A DNA stretch of 64,000 bases, from assembly GCF_012273895.1 (NCBI RefSeq), contig NW_024045135.1, positions 124,001 through 188,000 of the forward strand, read 5' to 3'. Under the pieces are notes generated by a model that searched no databases, was not told where the DNA came from, and saw only the letters and a list, made by a program, of their open reading frames with translations. Shown piece by piece: positions 43,555-56,467 of the stretch. The number at the start of each line of letters is the position of its first letter. The stretch's first letter is position 1. The position numbers and the translations under genes were made by a program. Origin of the DNA: Zerene cesonia (taxonomy: Eukaryota; Arthropoda; Insecta; Lepidoptera; Pieridae).

Positions 43555-43949
43555 TATACAGGGTGTCCCGTTGATAGGGCACCACGCTCCATGATATAGT
43601 TCTGCAAGCGCTGATGAAGGAAAAAATACTGATGCAACAAAACGACAAATAAAATGTCTTATTTGATTATTTTTTAAATTCTATGTTTACATAGCTAGCT
43701 TTGCTCAGCAGGCGTATATCGCTCCGCTAATGTGGGTATTGTGCCTAAACACAATCTCTAACTTAGTTGCTTTGCTTAACTTAGTGCGTTGGCAAAAGTG
43801 GACGGGTGGAGTTAGGGATGTGCACATAGAGTTTAAAGAATTCATCTTGTAGAAAAAAATTAATCGGATTGTATGAGTAATTTTTATACAATCATTAACA
43901 ACTATAAGTTCCGTTCCGTTACAATACACCATCGGGGCCACCCTGTATA
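43555..43949. mobile_element. 395-bp MITE with TATACAGGGTG terminal inverted repeats
   Basis: TATACAGGGTGTC at 43555-43567 and GCCACCCTGTATA at 43937-43949 are inverted repeats with one mismatch. If the outer TA or TATA is the duplicated target, the element is of Tc1/mariner-like or related type. No transposase is encoded; an 83-codon minus-strand frame inside it is not recognised. Confidence 0.75.
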
Positions 43950-45059
43950 AGTACATTGATTACTATTCCTACTGTGGAGATAAGTAATTTTTTTAACGAT
44001 AAAATAATAATACACGCTTGAGTAATTTGATTAAAAAGGTATTTTACTATTCATAAATTCTATTTAGTGTAAAACAAACGCTAGAAATTTTACAACTTCT
44101 ATAACTATTGTACATTACATTTGCTTTCAAAACATTACTTGTGGAATGAAATCAGTTTGCTTTATATTGAGTCTGTATTTCTAGACATATTTATCTACTC
44201 TATATTATAGATAATATTGAGTTTATTTATTGATGTTCTCATGTATATTAAAACTTCCCTTTGTATATCTAAAGATAATATATTATATATATGGAATTGT
44301 TGTGTGGAATGAATGTTAATAGATATCTCCTTTTCCATACAAGTAACTTTTACGTAATCAATAAGATCCCACAAAATGGAACCGTTCACCGCACAAAGCA
44401 CAAGTTGATTATCCAGGCATTAAATCCGAAACAATTATTCCTTCCACCACAATCAACCCTCGTATAATCGCAGTAGATTATCGGCAGATGATTTAGCATA
44501 ATTTATGCGCGCGAGTTTGGGTCAAGTAGGCACAAATGGTGACACTGGGGTCGGTTTTTTTTATCTGTACTCTCAATGGTCAGTAAATTGGCGAACATTG
44601 ACACCTTATGTCATGGTGACTGGACGGCGATTTTTTTATTGTATGCAGTGTGAACAATGACAGCACTGGCAAATAGTTGAAACTTATTGCCATAAAGGAA
44701 AAAAAAAAAAAAAAAACAATGACAGTATTAGCGTTTTTTATGGGAATGACAGTGTCATATTTGTTCACTATTTATTAGTTTGTGTGTAATGAATTGTACA
44801 TATTGTAAAAAAACAGTTTACTAGCTTGCTTGCTTGCTTTCCGCCCACTGCCTCTCATGGTGGATGGTTATTTAAATGGTCCTTAAAATGATTATGGATA
44901 CTAAAGAAAATTCCAATGTGATGGTTCACCGTAGCAAAAAGTAAACTACGTTACTCTCCAGGCTTTTCTCCACTCCTTAATATCTCTAGACAAAAGAAGC
45001 ATATTAAAGAATTACTCCTTCACAATATGAAAGAAAAACAAGCAAACACACTTTCGCAA

Positions 45060-45175
45060 GTATAAATGTAGTATTAGCACAGATAACATAATACTAAACG
45101 TATTAGTAAACACTTATCTTGTTTAACTTGACCTCAAACTCAAACTCAAACTTATACATTTATTTTTTAAGGAGA
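45060..45175 (+). repeat. Repeat remnant with CACAGATAACATAATACTA and CAAACTCAAACTCAAACTT
   Basis: CACAGATAACATAATACT also occurs at about 40211 and 59065 with similar following sequence (TACTAGTA). The CAAACTCAAACTCAAACTT word is a common end of a lepidopteran retroposon. Confidence 0.5.
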
Positions 45176-46723
45176 CTCCTTTTTGAAGCTCTTTAGAATC
45201 GTCATAACATAGTCATAACATTTACTACCGTATAATCAGGTTAACGGGTACCAAGTTAATACTTAAACTTATACTTAATAATACACATACAACGATTGAT
45301 TATCTTGTTTACCTATGATCTAATTCTGTGTAAAAAAATTAAAAAAAATAAAAATGTGTGTATTATCTCTAATAATATAACTGAAAAAAAAGAAATCATT
45401 AAAAAACTACATAACCCGATAAAATTATATTTCTTATTCGATATAACTCACTATTTATATGCTGTGTGTTATAAAAGTACCAAAAGCAGATAATACTAAA
45501 AAAGACGAATTCGGCCCCCAAAATTTATTTCGAACGAACAATTACATTCAATTTAGTGATGCACTTTTTAAAGTACCCCAATATGGCCGCCCTTGCTGTA
45601 ATGAACCGCCTTTTTATCCACAGATAATGTACTGTGACATTTGTTAAAAATTATTTACAAGAGGGTATCGCTTCTAAAATTCAATTGTATGAGTACCACT
45701 TGTTAACTGCATCGGATAAGCTGTTAATTTTTTAATAAATGTAGTTATTGAATAATGACCCTTATAACAATGCTATAAGGTTATTTTTGTTATACATATT
45801 AACTTATGGGGGTACTTTAATATGTAACGTACAAGACTCAAATGTACACTTGATAGTCTATTGTGCTTTGATTACCAAAAAATCTATTATAATGAAGTTA
45901 TGATCTGTTTCGATTGCGTTAAGTTTTGCATTTAGTTTTCATTTTCGCAGTTACAAAAAAAATATCGCGAAAAATGTAATTTATGTCTGAGTATATTAAG
46001 TTTTGTTTCTTTTTATTTGTTTATAAAATGTTGCTCCTTTTCTATATATCTAATTCACTTTTTCTATTGCGCTGTGAATTGTTAGTATAGATAAGGATGT
46101 ATACAAAAATGTTTCATCTAGGTTAAAACTTTAGATAAATCCCCAAGAGATTCATAACCAACAAACGGTCTACATAGCTATAGAGCTGTCGTCTTAAATT
46201 TGTAGCTCATTTATTAAGGCTTAGATTACACCGGCCTACTTTCCGCCCATTCACCATTCCTAAAGGACGAGTTAACATTTAAAAGAACATTCTCATATTT
46301 AACTAAAAACGGCTAATGCTATTCTACGTATGTTCAAACCACAATTTATGAGCGTATTCATTACAACTGTGACGTGTATGGTCTGTTGTGTTGTTAGTTT
46401 GTTCGCAATGTGTAATTGAATGAGATTGAAATAACGTTACATTTAAACATAGTTAACGTAACGTGTAATAAATGAGTTTCATTATTTAAATGAGCGCAAT
46501 TTGAACTGCATTATTATTGCACCAAACAACTAACATAGGAACGCTTAGAACAGTGTCAGCTGTTTACCGATAGTCAACCTCTATTTATAAATAAGTGAAT
46601 GTATTTAATAATGTTGCTTTATTGAAAAATATTGCGTTTTGTTGTACGAAAGTAGATTTCCCAAAAACAACATTTTCTAAAATCGAAAGGTATTTAATAT
46701 TTAATATATCTGTGTTTTTATAC

Positions 46724-46788
46724 CCTCATAGGAGGCCTGTGTCCCAGCAGTGGGAACATATATGGCTGATGATGATGATGATGATGAT
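46724..46788 (+). mobile_element. LINE 3'-tail fragment ending in (GAT)n
   Basis: CCTCATAGGAGGCCTGTGTC, CCAGCAGTGGGAACATATAT, GGCTGATGATGATGATGATG: the same subfamily as the inverted copy at 17029-17092. Only the terminus is present. Confidence 0.75.
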
Positions 46789-48304
46789 ATCTGTATTACA
46801 CAGATAATAAATATTAAACTTGGCAATAAAAAAAGTAAATCAGACCCTTATAGAAATCCCAGTAATGTTTAAATAATGAGGATTTTAAAGTTAAGGTGTA
46901 TAACTCTAACAGGCTATGTTTGCGACAAAAGATCTTGTTTTAGTTAATAGCGAATCCAGGAAATTTAATAATTAAGGTAAATTTCCGATAAATTCCGCTC
47001 CAAAACCGATAATCCGCACATTTAGCCAACCATAAAAATCCAAACCGCAATACAGTAATATCGTATCGCAACATAAATTCAATAACCCCTTCAAATAAAG
47101 ATGTCGCACATTTTTCGACATAAATCCCATTTTCACATGACAACACAGCGGGCGGGCGCGAACTGCGAACTTTAACCCTTTATTTTGCGAAACCATAAAG
47201 TAAACAAAAGTGTTTTTATCCCATAGTTAACCCTTGGCACATGTACAGATAAATAATCACAACCACATGATCTTTTATTACATTCGTAACAATTTTGCCC
47301 CCTTTTTTTATACATGTGGATAAGTATTATTGGGATTTTTATGACGTCTGTCTCAGTATTAGCGGGATTGTTAGGCGCGGATATAGCGCCCATATGGTGT
47401 TATTTGCGTAAGTAATGATTCTGTGGGCAGCGAAATGTACCATTGTAATCATATGAACATGCTTATGATTTATTCCATGACACATTTATCTCTTTTCTGA
47501 AGCGATAACAACGCAGCTATTTTTGGTCAGAGCAATCTACTGCGCTGTGGATGTTTTTTTGAGGTAAATCGTATTATTGAGAATGTAAAAGTGAGTTTTT
47601 AATATAATCTTATTGTAAGCGGCAATAAAAAATAAACTTATTAAATAATTTTTTGTATAGACGCAGTAGGGCTTCTTCATCACACATTCGTATGGGAAGA
47701 CAATGTGAAATTGTGTGCGTGGTTATATAACGTTACATTTCAGAAGAAACCTTGAGTTTTATTAATACAGGACAATAATCTACAAAAAAGCAATACCAAA
47801 ACAATGTACTATTGAAGAAAGTCTCACTATAACAATGGAACTATTTGCCGGGCTATCGTATCTGCATTGTAAGAAACTTACCCAAGCGGAACTTGGACCA
47901 AGTTCTGCCATTTGCGGGTTTCGCACTCAAATTAATATTATCCGCTCTCATTGCGCATTCAGACGAATGTTATGTAAATAAATAAGTTTGTATCTTGCTG
48001 AAATAAATGCGAAAGTTTGCGCATCTGTTTAATGTTATACGAATTGTAACTAATTCTATTTCAATTGTCTTTGTCCTCGACACATAGACTTAAATGAATC
48101 AATAGCTTTTAATATGATAAGATGAAGAAGACAATACTTATGAAATGTATTGATCTATATTCGATAGCAGCTTGTAAATACTGGTTTTAAAGAGATAGCT
48201 TGAATTCAAATTTACGATTAATAGCTAAAGATATAAAGTGCTCTACTGAATAAAGGTCAATTTTCAAATAAGAAAAGTATAGACAGAAGTTGATGTCTAC
48301 ATTG

Positions 48305-48375
48305 ATACAACGTTGCTACGGTTTGGCAAAAAGACGCGGGTTCGAATCCCGCCTCGTGATCGAATTTTTTCTATT
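48305..48375 (+). repeat. tRNA-like SINE fragment with intact T-arm
   Basis: GCGGGTTCGAATCCCGC forms a perfect T stem-loop, followed by CTCGTGATCGAATTTTTTCT. No upstream TCACGAG exists to make an acceptor stem, and the D-arm is missing, so this is not a tRNA gene. Confidence 0.5.
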
Positions 48376-50528
48376 CTTTCAAAACTTCTCATTTCTAAAG
48401 CATTGCAATGCTATAAAACTTAAAATTTAACATTGATACACTTACTGTTATTAGCTTTATACTAAAAAAGTATGTTTTACTAATGTTTCCATCAGTAAAG
48501 AAATAATAGAAGAGGAAAAAGACCTAATCTAGGATAAGATAACAATGTTCACATGTATAATGATTCGTTAATGTGTTCCTCTTTGATTAACCAGTTAGCG
48601 GGTAGTTGAAAACAGTTCCCAGAGGAAAGCAAAGAGGATTTACTCTTGTTAACTAGTAAATAACACATGTAAATATTATCTATGTTACTCACGAACGCGG
48701 GCGTGAATCAGATGTAAATACACGCTCGCCTTATAGAATACATATTGAAACATCTTATGCAAAGCTTTGACTTTTAATAAGATTGAGTAACTCAGCCGAA
48801 ATAAGGTACAATATATAGAAGTTAGTATCCAGATTGCAGAAGTATATTTATAATACGAATATTAACCAATGTGGTGTCCCCAAAACTGTATACAGACATT
48901 TAAAAAGGTCTGTCCTACACTAGATAAGGTACATTTAAGGCAATATGTGAACATGGCATATGAGTCAGATATGCTTATGAAGACGTTATTACTAATATTG
49001 CAATCGGATAACATTAAAAGAAAGCGAAAATATACAACGCTCACACATAACAAACTATTATATAATTTATTAGCAATCTGAAAACATACGAACAGGTGCA
49101 AATAGACATTTTAATAAACAAAATTTATTGACCCCAACTTTTAAAGCACACCTGTACCTGTGTTTTAAAAATATGCATTATTCAGTGGAAACAATTCGAA
49201 ATTATTTGTTTTTAATTGTATAATATGTATAATCGTTTGCTAACTATTTATTGATTACTGATTCATAGATTGAACTAAAACAAACAGAGAGAAAAATATA
49301 TGAATGTAAAAAAAATAATATTTTAAAGAGACCGAAAAATAATCCATTTGGATTGTTTTTCAATTGACATATAGATTAGAGTTCCACAAAATTAAACAAT
49401 AATTCAAATAATATTTGATGCTACTCCTAGATAGGAGATGTATTCTTATTTTCGGGCGTCAGACCGTCGAGAGCCGTTGATTTAATGGTCCTTCGAGCCA
49501 CGTAAAGTTTGTCATTATACACAGAAACGATCGATAGCTAGTATACTATAGTATTGTAATGGATAAAATATATTACTTCAATGATTTATGAAATTACGAG
49601 CGTTCAACGCTCTCATTTTGACATCCTGACAAACGACCGACCATTCATCAAATTTTCATGTACATTTTCCAGGTTTAACCCTTCGATACGTTAGCTTTGA
49701 TATTATTATTGAATTTAAGATTATTTTTTTATGCGATTCATTCATAATATAATCACTCAAATCAGGTGTTCGCAATTTATAATTTTATTTTAATAAAATA
49801 AGATCTGTTACATGTGTAAATTAGGAAAACTACATTTATGAAATTTTCTCACAACTGCAATTATTTAACAAAATGATACGAGATAACATATTGAGGTTAT
49901 AACTTATCTTAATCTTTATCTAGGTACCACGTGATTGAAATAACTAAAATAAGGATGTGTATATATGATAATAATTTAATAAATTATGTCTATGCAATAA
50001 AAACGCTCCGTATTTTTGGAAGCGGAGTGGAAATGGATACTTAAACTTGGTCTTCAAGTTTATACAAGAGTATACCAACTGTATAATTTATAATGCAATC
50101 AATTCCCGAGCAAATCAATTTAGACTGAACATTAGTTATTCTCGCGCAACCGAGTTTCGCGGAATCGAAAACTTTTACTAAGAAAGAAGGAAACCGAAAC
50201 CAGACACGTAGTATGAAAGAAAAAAGAAAAAAACGCTTTATCAAACTTGGATCCTTTTCAAATTGCCGAGTGAATTTAACTTTAATGAGTTTTCGTCTTT
50301 TCAAAGGTGCTTGAATTTAAGCCTAGAGTTTTTCGTGAAATGTCGACTCATCCATTGTGGCTGGTAACCGGGTAATCCGTCAACGAGGCTCACGGCTTGA
50401 AAAATCTTCAGATAAAGTACGCTTTAAGACAATTTGATGATAGATAGGAGAAACAAACGGTGTCTAACATTGAAGGGTTTAGAGATAGAATTAACGCCCG
50501 TAGACTAGAAATATTTTATTACATTACT

Positions 50529-50569
50529 AGTCATGATTTTCTGCGACTCAATCGCAGAAAATCATGACT
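50529..50569. repeat. Perfect 18-bp stem with 5-nt loop
   Basis: AGTCATGATTTTCTGCGA at 50529-50546 and its exact reverse complement at 50552-50569 flank the loop CTCAA. There is not a single mismatch, unlike the decayed repeats around it. Confidence 0.95.
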
Positions 50570-51380
50570 TGTCTCTAATTGATCATGCAATATTTTTAAT
50601 AGTTATTGATGTAGATATATGCAGATTATTAAGAGTATAAATTTAAACATAATAGGAATTATAATAAGTTTTTAACTGGTTCGTAATGTAAATATTCATT
50701 ATACACATTTTTTTTGGGTTGAGATCTGAACACAAAAATAATTATGTAATCTCTAATGTCAATGTGATCATGATCTGTTGTGTGCATTAAATTTAAATAA
50801 ATAAATTAATATTCAGTCACGGCTTAAAGATTACTGATATCCTAAGCAATGATATTATAGTTCCAACTCATATGTTGCTTTTGTAAAATGTCTTTAAAGT
50901 TTGTATATTTTTAATTTCATTTAACTTTTGAATATGGCACCCTGGGCTATCGCCTCACCTGAATACTCCCCTGACTAGATACAGCATGCAACCATGCACA
51001 ATTTAATTGCATATTTATAACTGCATTAACTATCGTCATATACGATATTTCATATAAAATATTGTAATTTATTCAATTTCTATTAACATTTAAACGAGAA
51101 AATTACTAAAATCGTAAATTCGGGCATTTAATTTGCTAACATTTATCAGAGGACGAATTAAAATGTCTTAAAACAGGCGATAAATTGCCGTCACACTGGA
51201 TTAGTTTTAATTTGTAGTATCATTAAACTTGGATCACTGGACATATAATTTATTTTAATGACTATTAATAATTTATACTTTCTCTCGGCATTTTCCATGT
51301 TTCATTATATAAATTACCATTTTCTACCAAAATTAATTGGATTCCAAAGTTTATGCTGGCAATTGTCATAACGACAAATG

Positions 51381-51826
51381 TTATATTTATCGTATTCTAA
51401 CATACCCGGCGTTGCTGTGGCTGAGTAATAATTGAAAATATGAAGATTATAAATTATAGGGTAAATAAATCGAAATAAAAACTATCCTATATCATAAGTG
51501 GGACCACACATAAAATGCCAAATTTCATCAAAATCGGTTGAGTTGGTGAAGAGTTCATTGGAAACATATACACACTAGATTGGATAGGAGTCTGCTTGAC
51601 TCCTTATATTTATCGTATTGTAACATGACCGGCCAGGCGTTGCTGTGCTGAGTAATAATTAAAAATATAATAAGATTATAAATTATAGGGATAATTAATC
51701 GAAATAAAAACTATCCTATATCATAAGTGGGACCACACATAAAATGCCAAATTTCATCAAAATCGGTTGAGTTGGTGAAGAGTTCATTGGGAACATACAT
51801 CGTGACACTGGATTGGATAGGAGTCA
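51381..51826. repeat. Tandem duplication, 223-bp period, of a retroposon-like repeat
   Basis: 51381-51603 and 51604-51826 each run from TTATATTTATCGTATT through GCGTTGCTGTG, GAGTAATAATT, AACTATCCTATATCATAAGT, AAATTTCATCAAAATCGGTT and GATTGGATAGGAGTC. The two copies differ by a few substitutions and short indels. The word order is that of a lepidopteran repeat (CCCGGCGTTGCT head). Confidence 0.9.
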
Positions 51827-54800
51827 AGCATCTGCAACTTTAATATTAATTGGTATACTCACATCACCGCTTACAAAGGATCAACGTCTCAGTGAAATAA
51901 AAATAAGCTATGAAGAGCGCCCTCAATTCTTATCTACTAATTATTATACAAATAAAACATACCAACGATATTTCGAGAACGGTCAAGCCTCTTGACACAT
52001 CTCTTATTTTATCTTTCTTTGACCAATACTGTATAAAATATTATTAGAAATATTTGTGCCACAGATTATATAAATTAACTGCTAAAAAATAATAAGATGA
52101 TGTATTAATATATGCATTAAATATATTGGGATCTGAGATGATCCGAACGAAAGTTGAATAACGTTATCTTATGTTAATATACATATTCTCATCTTTTGAT
52201 ATTTCCCCGCTGATTTCTCACAGTCTAAATGTATGTTACGAAAAATGTAATAAAGCATACTACATGATATTCAAAATGAATTTTTGACGAATGTTTCAAA
52301 ATGACATTTTCCCTCTCAGTCTCCCCGAGACCACGCTCGCTGTAAAGTGTTCGAAACGTCGGGATAATAATATAATGAATAAATCGCGTTTAAAATCCGT
52401 TAAAAAGTTATTAATTTCTAAATGTATAATACTCGCGTAAAATCAAACACAAGAAAATACTAAAATGACATTGTATTTTAAAAAGTGTGATTAGCTGAAA
52501 TGATAGCTTCTAAAAATTACTTACGTTATGTACGTATGATACATTGCAGTTTATTCTACTATTCTATAATAGGACAGTTATTTACGTTAACACAAACAAG
52601 TATAGCAACATTATCTTTCCTTCAATTAATTATTAAAGAAGCTTTTACTAGACTGTACACTTTACCAAAATGAGGTAAACAAGAGGACGTTATCATATAA
52701 TTTTTACTCAATAATAATGTCTTTTCAACAACCTCTGTAATAAAATATTCATAATCCGCCCCAGAATGAGCTACACGCAGATCATCCAAACCACATACCT
52801 CTTGACTTATTTCCGGATTGCAATTACATAAGCCCTTCGCAAGTCTTAAAGACGTTAATAATTAATTAAATGAGTTACGAAGCTTTATTCCAGAATGCCC
52901 GCATGAAGCACAATAACGTATGGGTAATTGAAACATCCTGTGCTATCGACGGTCGTCCATTTTTAATTGAACAGTTGATTGTAGAATCATTATAAATCAA
53001 TGCCATTTCCCACGCTTCAACTTAATTGTTGTCGTTAATTTGAACGACATTTTAATCATTAATACTGATTAAGTGTAATTTAAAATCCCATTGGTTATGC
53101 GGAGTCTGTTAGTTAAGCAATGGGTTACCTGGTTTTTGAAACATTATAATGCAGCATACCTGAAACAAAAGATATGGAAATTTATTATTATTTATTGTAC
53201 CTTAAAATAACTACTTTGTTTTATTTCCTAAGTATCAATAAAATTAGGTATATTACCCAATTCAACATAGCTTAAAATTCATAAGCAGCGCTATTAAAAT
53301 ATCGAATTCCAATTTACATTGATGTCATGGGTGATTATTATTATTCATACAGATTCATTCCAGAGAGAATTCCTTTCCATTACAAGCTGAAAACCACCTT
53401 GTTATTACAGGAAGGTAAGATGTCGAACAAACTAGAGCCGACCACAATCCGGTCCAAACTTTTGTCGTGAATAATTTAATTATTTCTCGTGTTTGAGTTT
53501 ACGGCTTGATAATGTAATAGCCAAGTTTAAGGCGCTGTGTGTGAAACAAACATTTATCGGGAGATAAGATGGAGATAAGTGATTAGTTGCTTTTAGTAAT
53601 GCCTAAATTTTGCGTAGGAGAAACTTCTTAATTTCATCATTTTTATTAATTTAATACAAATGGTAAAAGGTGTATGTTTAAAGCGAAACTCGTGTGAATT
53701 AGGAGATTAATTCGAATACAGATCAACGTATCACTTCAAAGGAATTCAGCTGCAGAACATTTGTAAGGCAGTTGAATAGTGAAATAAGCGGAATATCAAC
53801 ACTATCGACTTAACACGACTCGTGAACAGAATTCGAGCTAAAACCACACGCAAAATGGGACCTTGCTTTCCGAATTCGAAACTGTTAAGCTTAGTTACCC
53901 GGCACTGTACCTACATTACCTCAAATAGCAAAGGCTAAAATATTTTATACAAATATTGTGGTAGCTGTACTCAAATGACACTATCCGCTTATCATAATGA
54001 AATCAATAACATGCAAATTGAGCTCGCGTAGCTCGGTACGTGACATGAACTGTGACGTCATTTGGGAACCTTTAGGTAATAGCTTTATCTAAACAACAAT
54101 TTAAAAGCGACTTGTCCCATGCTCCCAAAGTGGTAGTTACAGAAATGCACAGTAATACGCCAGTCGGTAAAGAAAAAATCAGAGAAGTGATTACATTCTA
54201 TGCACTGATTGAAGTTTCTGTTACAGAAAAATCTGGTCTGAATGCTTTCTAACGAGAGCAATTGCTCTACAAAAATGTGCAGTGCAAATTTTCCAACAAC
54301 AAACTAGTATTTCTTTCGCGTTCCTCGTTAGCTACATTACCTGTCTTTTGGCTATGTTGCCTTGTCTACAAATTAAATAAAATTATAATATCTCAGGAGG
54401 TATTTTCCGTGAGTTGTGAAGCAAGCTACACTTGGGACCATAAATCTGCTCGGTGGGCACGTGACGTGGACTGCAGAGAGCATATTACAGCATATTTTTG
54501 TAATGTTCGTAGTACTAGGTAATGATTTGTTTTTGTTCTAGATTTGTTTAGTCACTGAAAACAGAATGCTAAATCAAAAGTCAACAAATCAAATTTAAAC
54601 AGAACAACCCAAAACCCTAAATAAACACAATGATTCAATCATTTCAAAGTAATTTTATTCGCTTCCCTTAATTTAATTAGTATGAATATATTGTTGTTTC
54701 CAACAATGTTTATTATCTTTGTTTGTGTTCTATTATTTTTCTCTGTCTTACTCATAACATAACTATCGGAATATGTTCAGTATTATATTATATTTCCCAC

Positions 54801-56268
54801 AATTTTCATCCGCTTCTTATGCTGAAAATAGTGCTTACACCGAAAGAAACATCTATAAATTACAAAAAAAGAATAAATCCGTATAAGAGAGCAATAATGA
54901 TCCCAGAGCCTTCACTTGCCGGATCCTCATTCATAAATCATTCAGCTCTTGGCTTTGTGCGTGTCAAAACGGTTATACGATTGTCTGTCCATGCGGCTGT
55001 GTTCGTGAGTTTGCACGTTATAACTCATGACGTTACATTTGTTATGGTATCATTAATCGATCTCCGACTTTTTCTTATTACAAGGCATATGCCTACGCTT
55101 CTGAAGAACAAGTATTCTAGATAACGATTGTGAAAATATAGTTTCAGGCGAACAGACCTTTTTTGACAGATTTTTAAACAACACAAACTAGTGGTATTTA
55201 CATTAAGAAAAAAATTATACTGAAAGGCAAGGTACACCTTTGTGACGTGCATTTTAACAGCATACTGTACGTGTATCTTCTTTATCCGCATTAGCAGACA
55301 CAACCCCCTCGGCGTTCCCATCTAATGCCCAACTAACGATCATGGACCTACGAATCATCCGTATCGCTTGCCATAGTCTTAACGTTTGATCTCTCGTATC
55401 TATATACCAAATCTTATGCCTAAATAAAAGCAGCCCTCAGAATTAGAGACATATTTGAAATCTCTTGAGTTAGCGAGGGACATGTGCGCAACTTTACAAG
55501 ATAATCGTAACCCAACTCGGGATATACGCCGCAGAATTATTTCGTGTGCCACAGTTATTATACGGGGGATTTATGACGACTGTACGTCTTGGGAATCTCC
55601 GGTTAGAGGAGCGTCGCTTGCCGCAACTTTCCGCATAATGCGGTATGAAAATTTATGAAAACCGGCTATTTATGATAACTGTTTCGGCTCTCCCGGTTGC
55701 GAAGTACTTTTTTGAAGTTTCAAATTTGGTTTTTAAACATATTTCGTTTGTTACTGTACCTTGAGTTTTCGCTTCGCTTGAATGTCTATAAAGTCTGTTG
55801 ATCGGGGCTCACAGCTGTTCATCATAGAATCATTTAGATCTATTTTTCTATGAAACAAATAAAATCTAAATGGCTGTTTGTAATGTCATGTAACCATCCG
55901 CCTGTTTATCCCCACTGTATTGTATCTGTGCCTCACCTAATCTCAGGAATGTCTGAACCATTTGTGATGAGATTTTCAATGCAAGAAACTAATGCTCGGG
56001 TTAACGAAACATTCCATTAAATGATACTGAAGAAAATGCAATTAAAACTTGTATAAGTCTTAACTAAAAGTATTGTAAGAGAAGTTGGAAGTCTTTTTGC
56101 GGAACTCAAAGTTTCCATTTCAGATCACAATTCACAACTCTTTTTGAAATAGATGCAATGGATTGTAGCAATTTAAAAGCGGACATCTCCCTGTATTTCA
56201 AGTTCACTTCAAAATACGATGTAGAGAAACGTGAAAATATATTGAATTAAGCCTATATTTATTGAACA
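51827..56268. other. AT-rich DNA, no supported exon
   Basis: Contains the element fragment at 52305 and otherwise unremarkable sequence. The longest open frame, 54723-55124 plus strand, lacks an ATG start, is unrecognised and is of a length expected by chance in sequence of this size. Confidence 0.5.
52305..52460 (+). mobile_element. Transposable-element 3' fragment with CGAAACGTCGGG word
   Basis: GAGACCACGCTCGCTGTAAA, GTGTTCGAAACGTCGGGATA and AATCGCGTTTAAAATCCGTT form a run that I recognise as repetitive in Lepidoptera. CGAAACGTCGGG is typical near Penelope-like element ends; that assignment is tentative. Confidence 0.45.
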
Positions 56269-56467
56269 CTAGCTGCGCCCCGCGGTGCCACCCGCGTAAG
56301 TCCGCATCACGTAGGATTATCGGGATAAAAAGTTGCCAATATATTTTTCCAGTTGTCCAGCTGTCTACGTACCAAATATTGCAATCGGTTCAGTAGTTTT
56401 TGCGTGAAAGAGTAACAAACACACACACATCCGTACAAACTTTCGCATTTGTAATATTAGAAGGATA
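56269..56467 (+). mobile_element. CTAGCTGCGCCCCGCGG-family repeat, full length
   Basis: From CTAGCTGCGCCCCGCGGTGC to TTTGTAATATTAGAAGGATA, including TTGTCCAGCTGTCTACGTAC and AACAAACACACACACATCCG. It closely resembles the copy at 60159-60357. Confidence 0.85.

Larger units (their letters stand above)
43223..51380. other. AT-rich DNA, no supported exon
   Basis: Holds the MITE at 43555, a poly(A) run near 44700-44717, a short repeat near 45077, LINE tail at 46724, a SINE fragment near 48335 and a perfect hairpin at 50529. Several open frames of 60-88 codons are AT-driven and unsupported. Confidence 0.5.

Noticed and set aside
43705..43956. 83-codon minus-strand frame in the MITE
   Set aside because: It extends past the terminal inverted repeat and shows no transposase motif.
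48325..48365. tRNA gene
   Set aside because: Only the T-arm is intact; there is no acceptor-stem partner or D-arm, so it is a SINE fragment.
54723..55124. 133-codon plus-strand frame
   Set aside because: It is the longest non-exon frame but starts at TTG, has no recognisable domain, and about one such frame is expected by chance.
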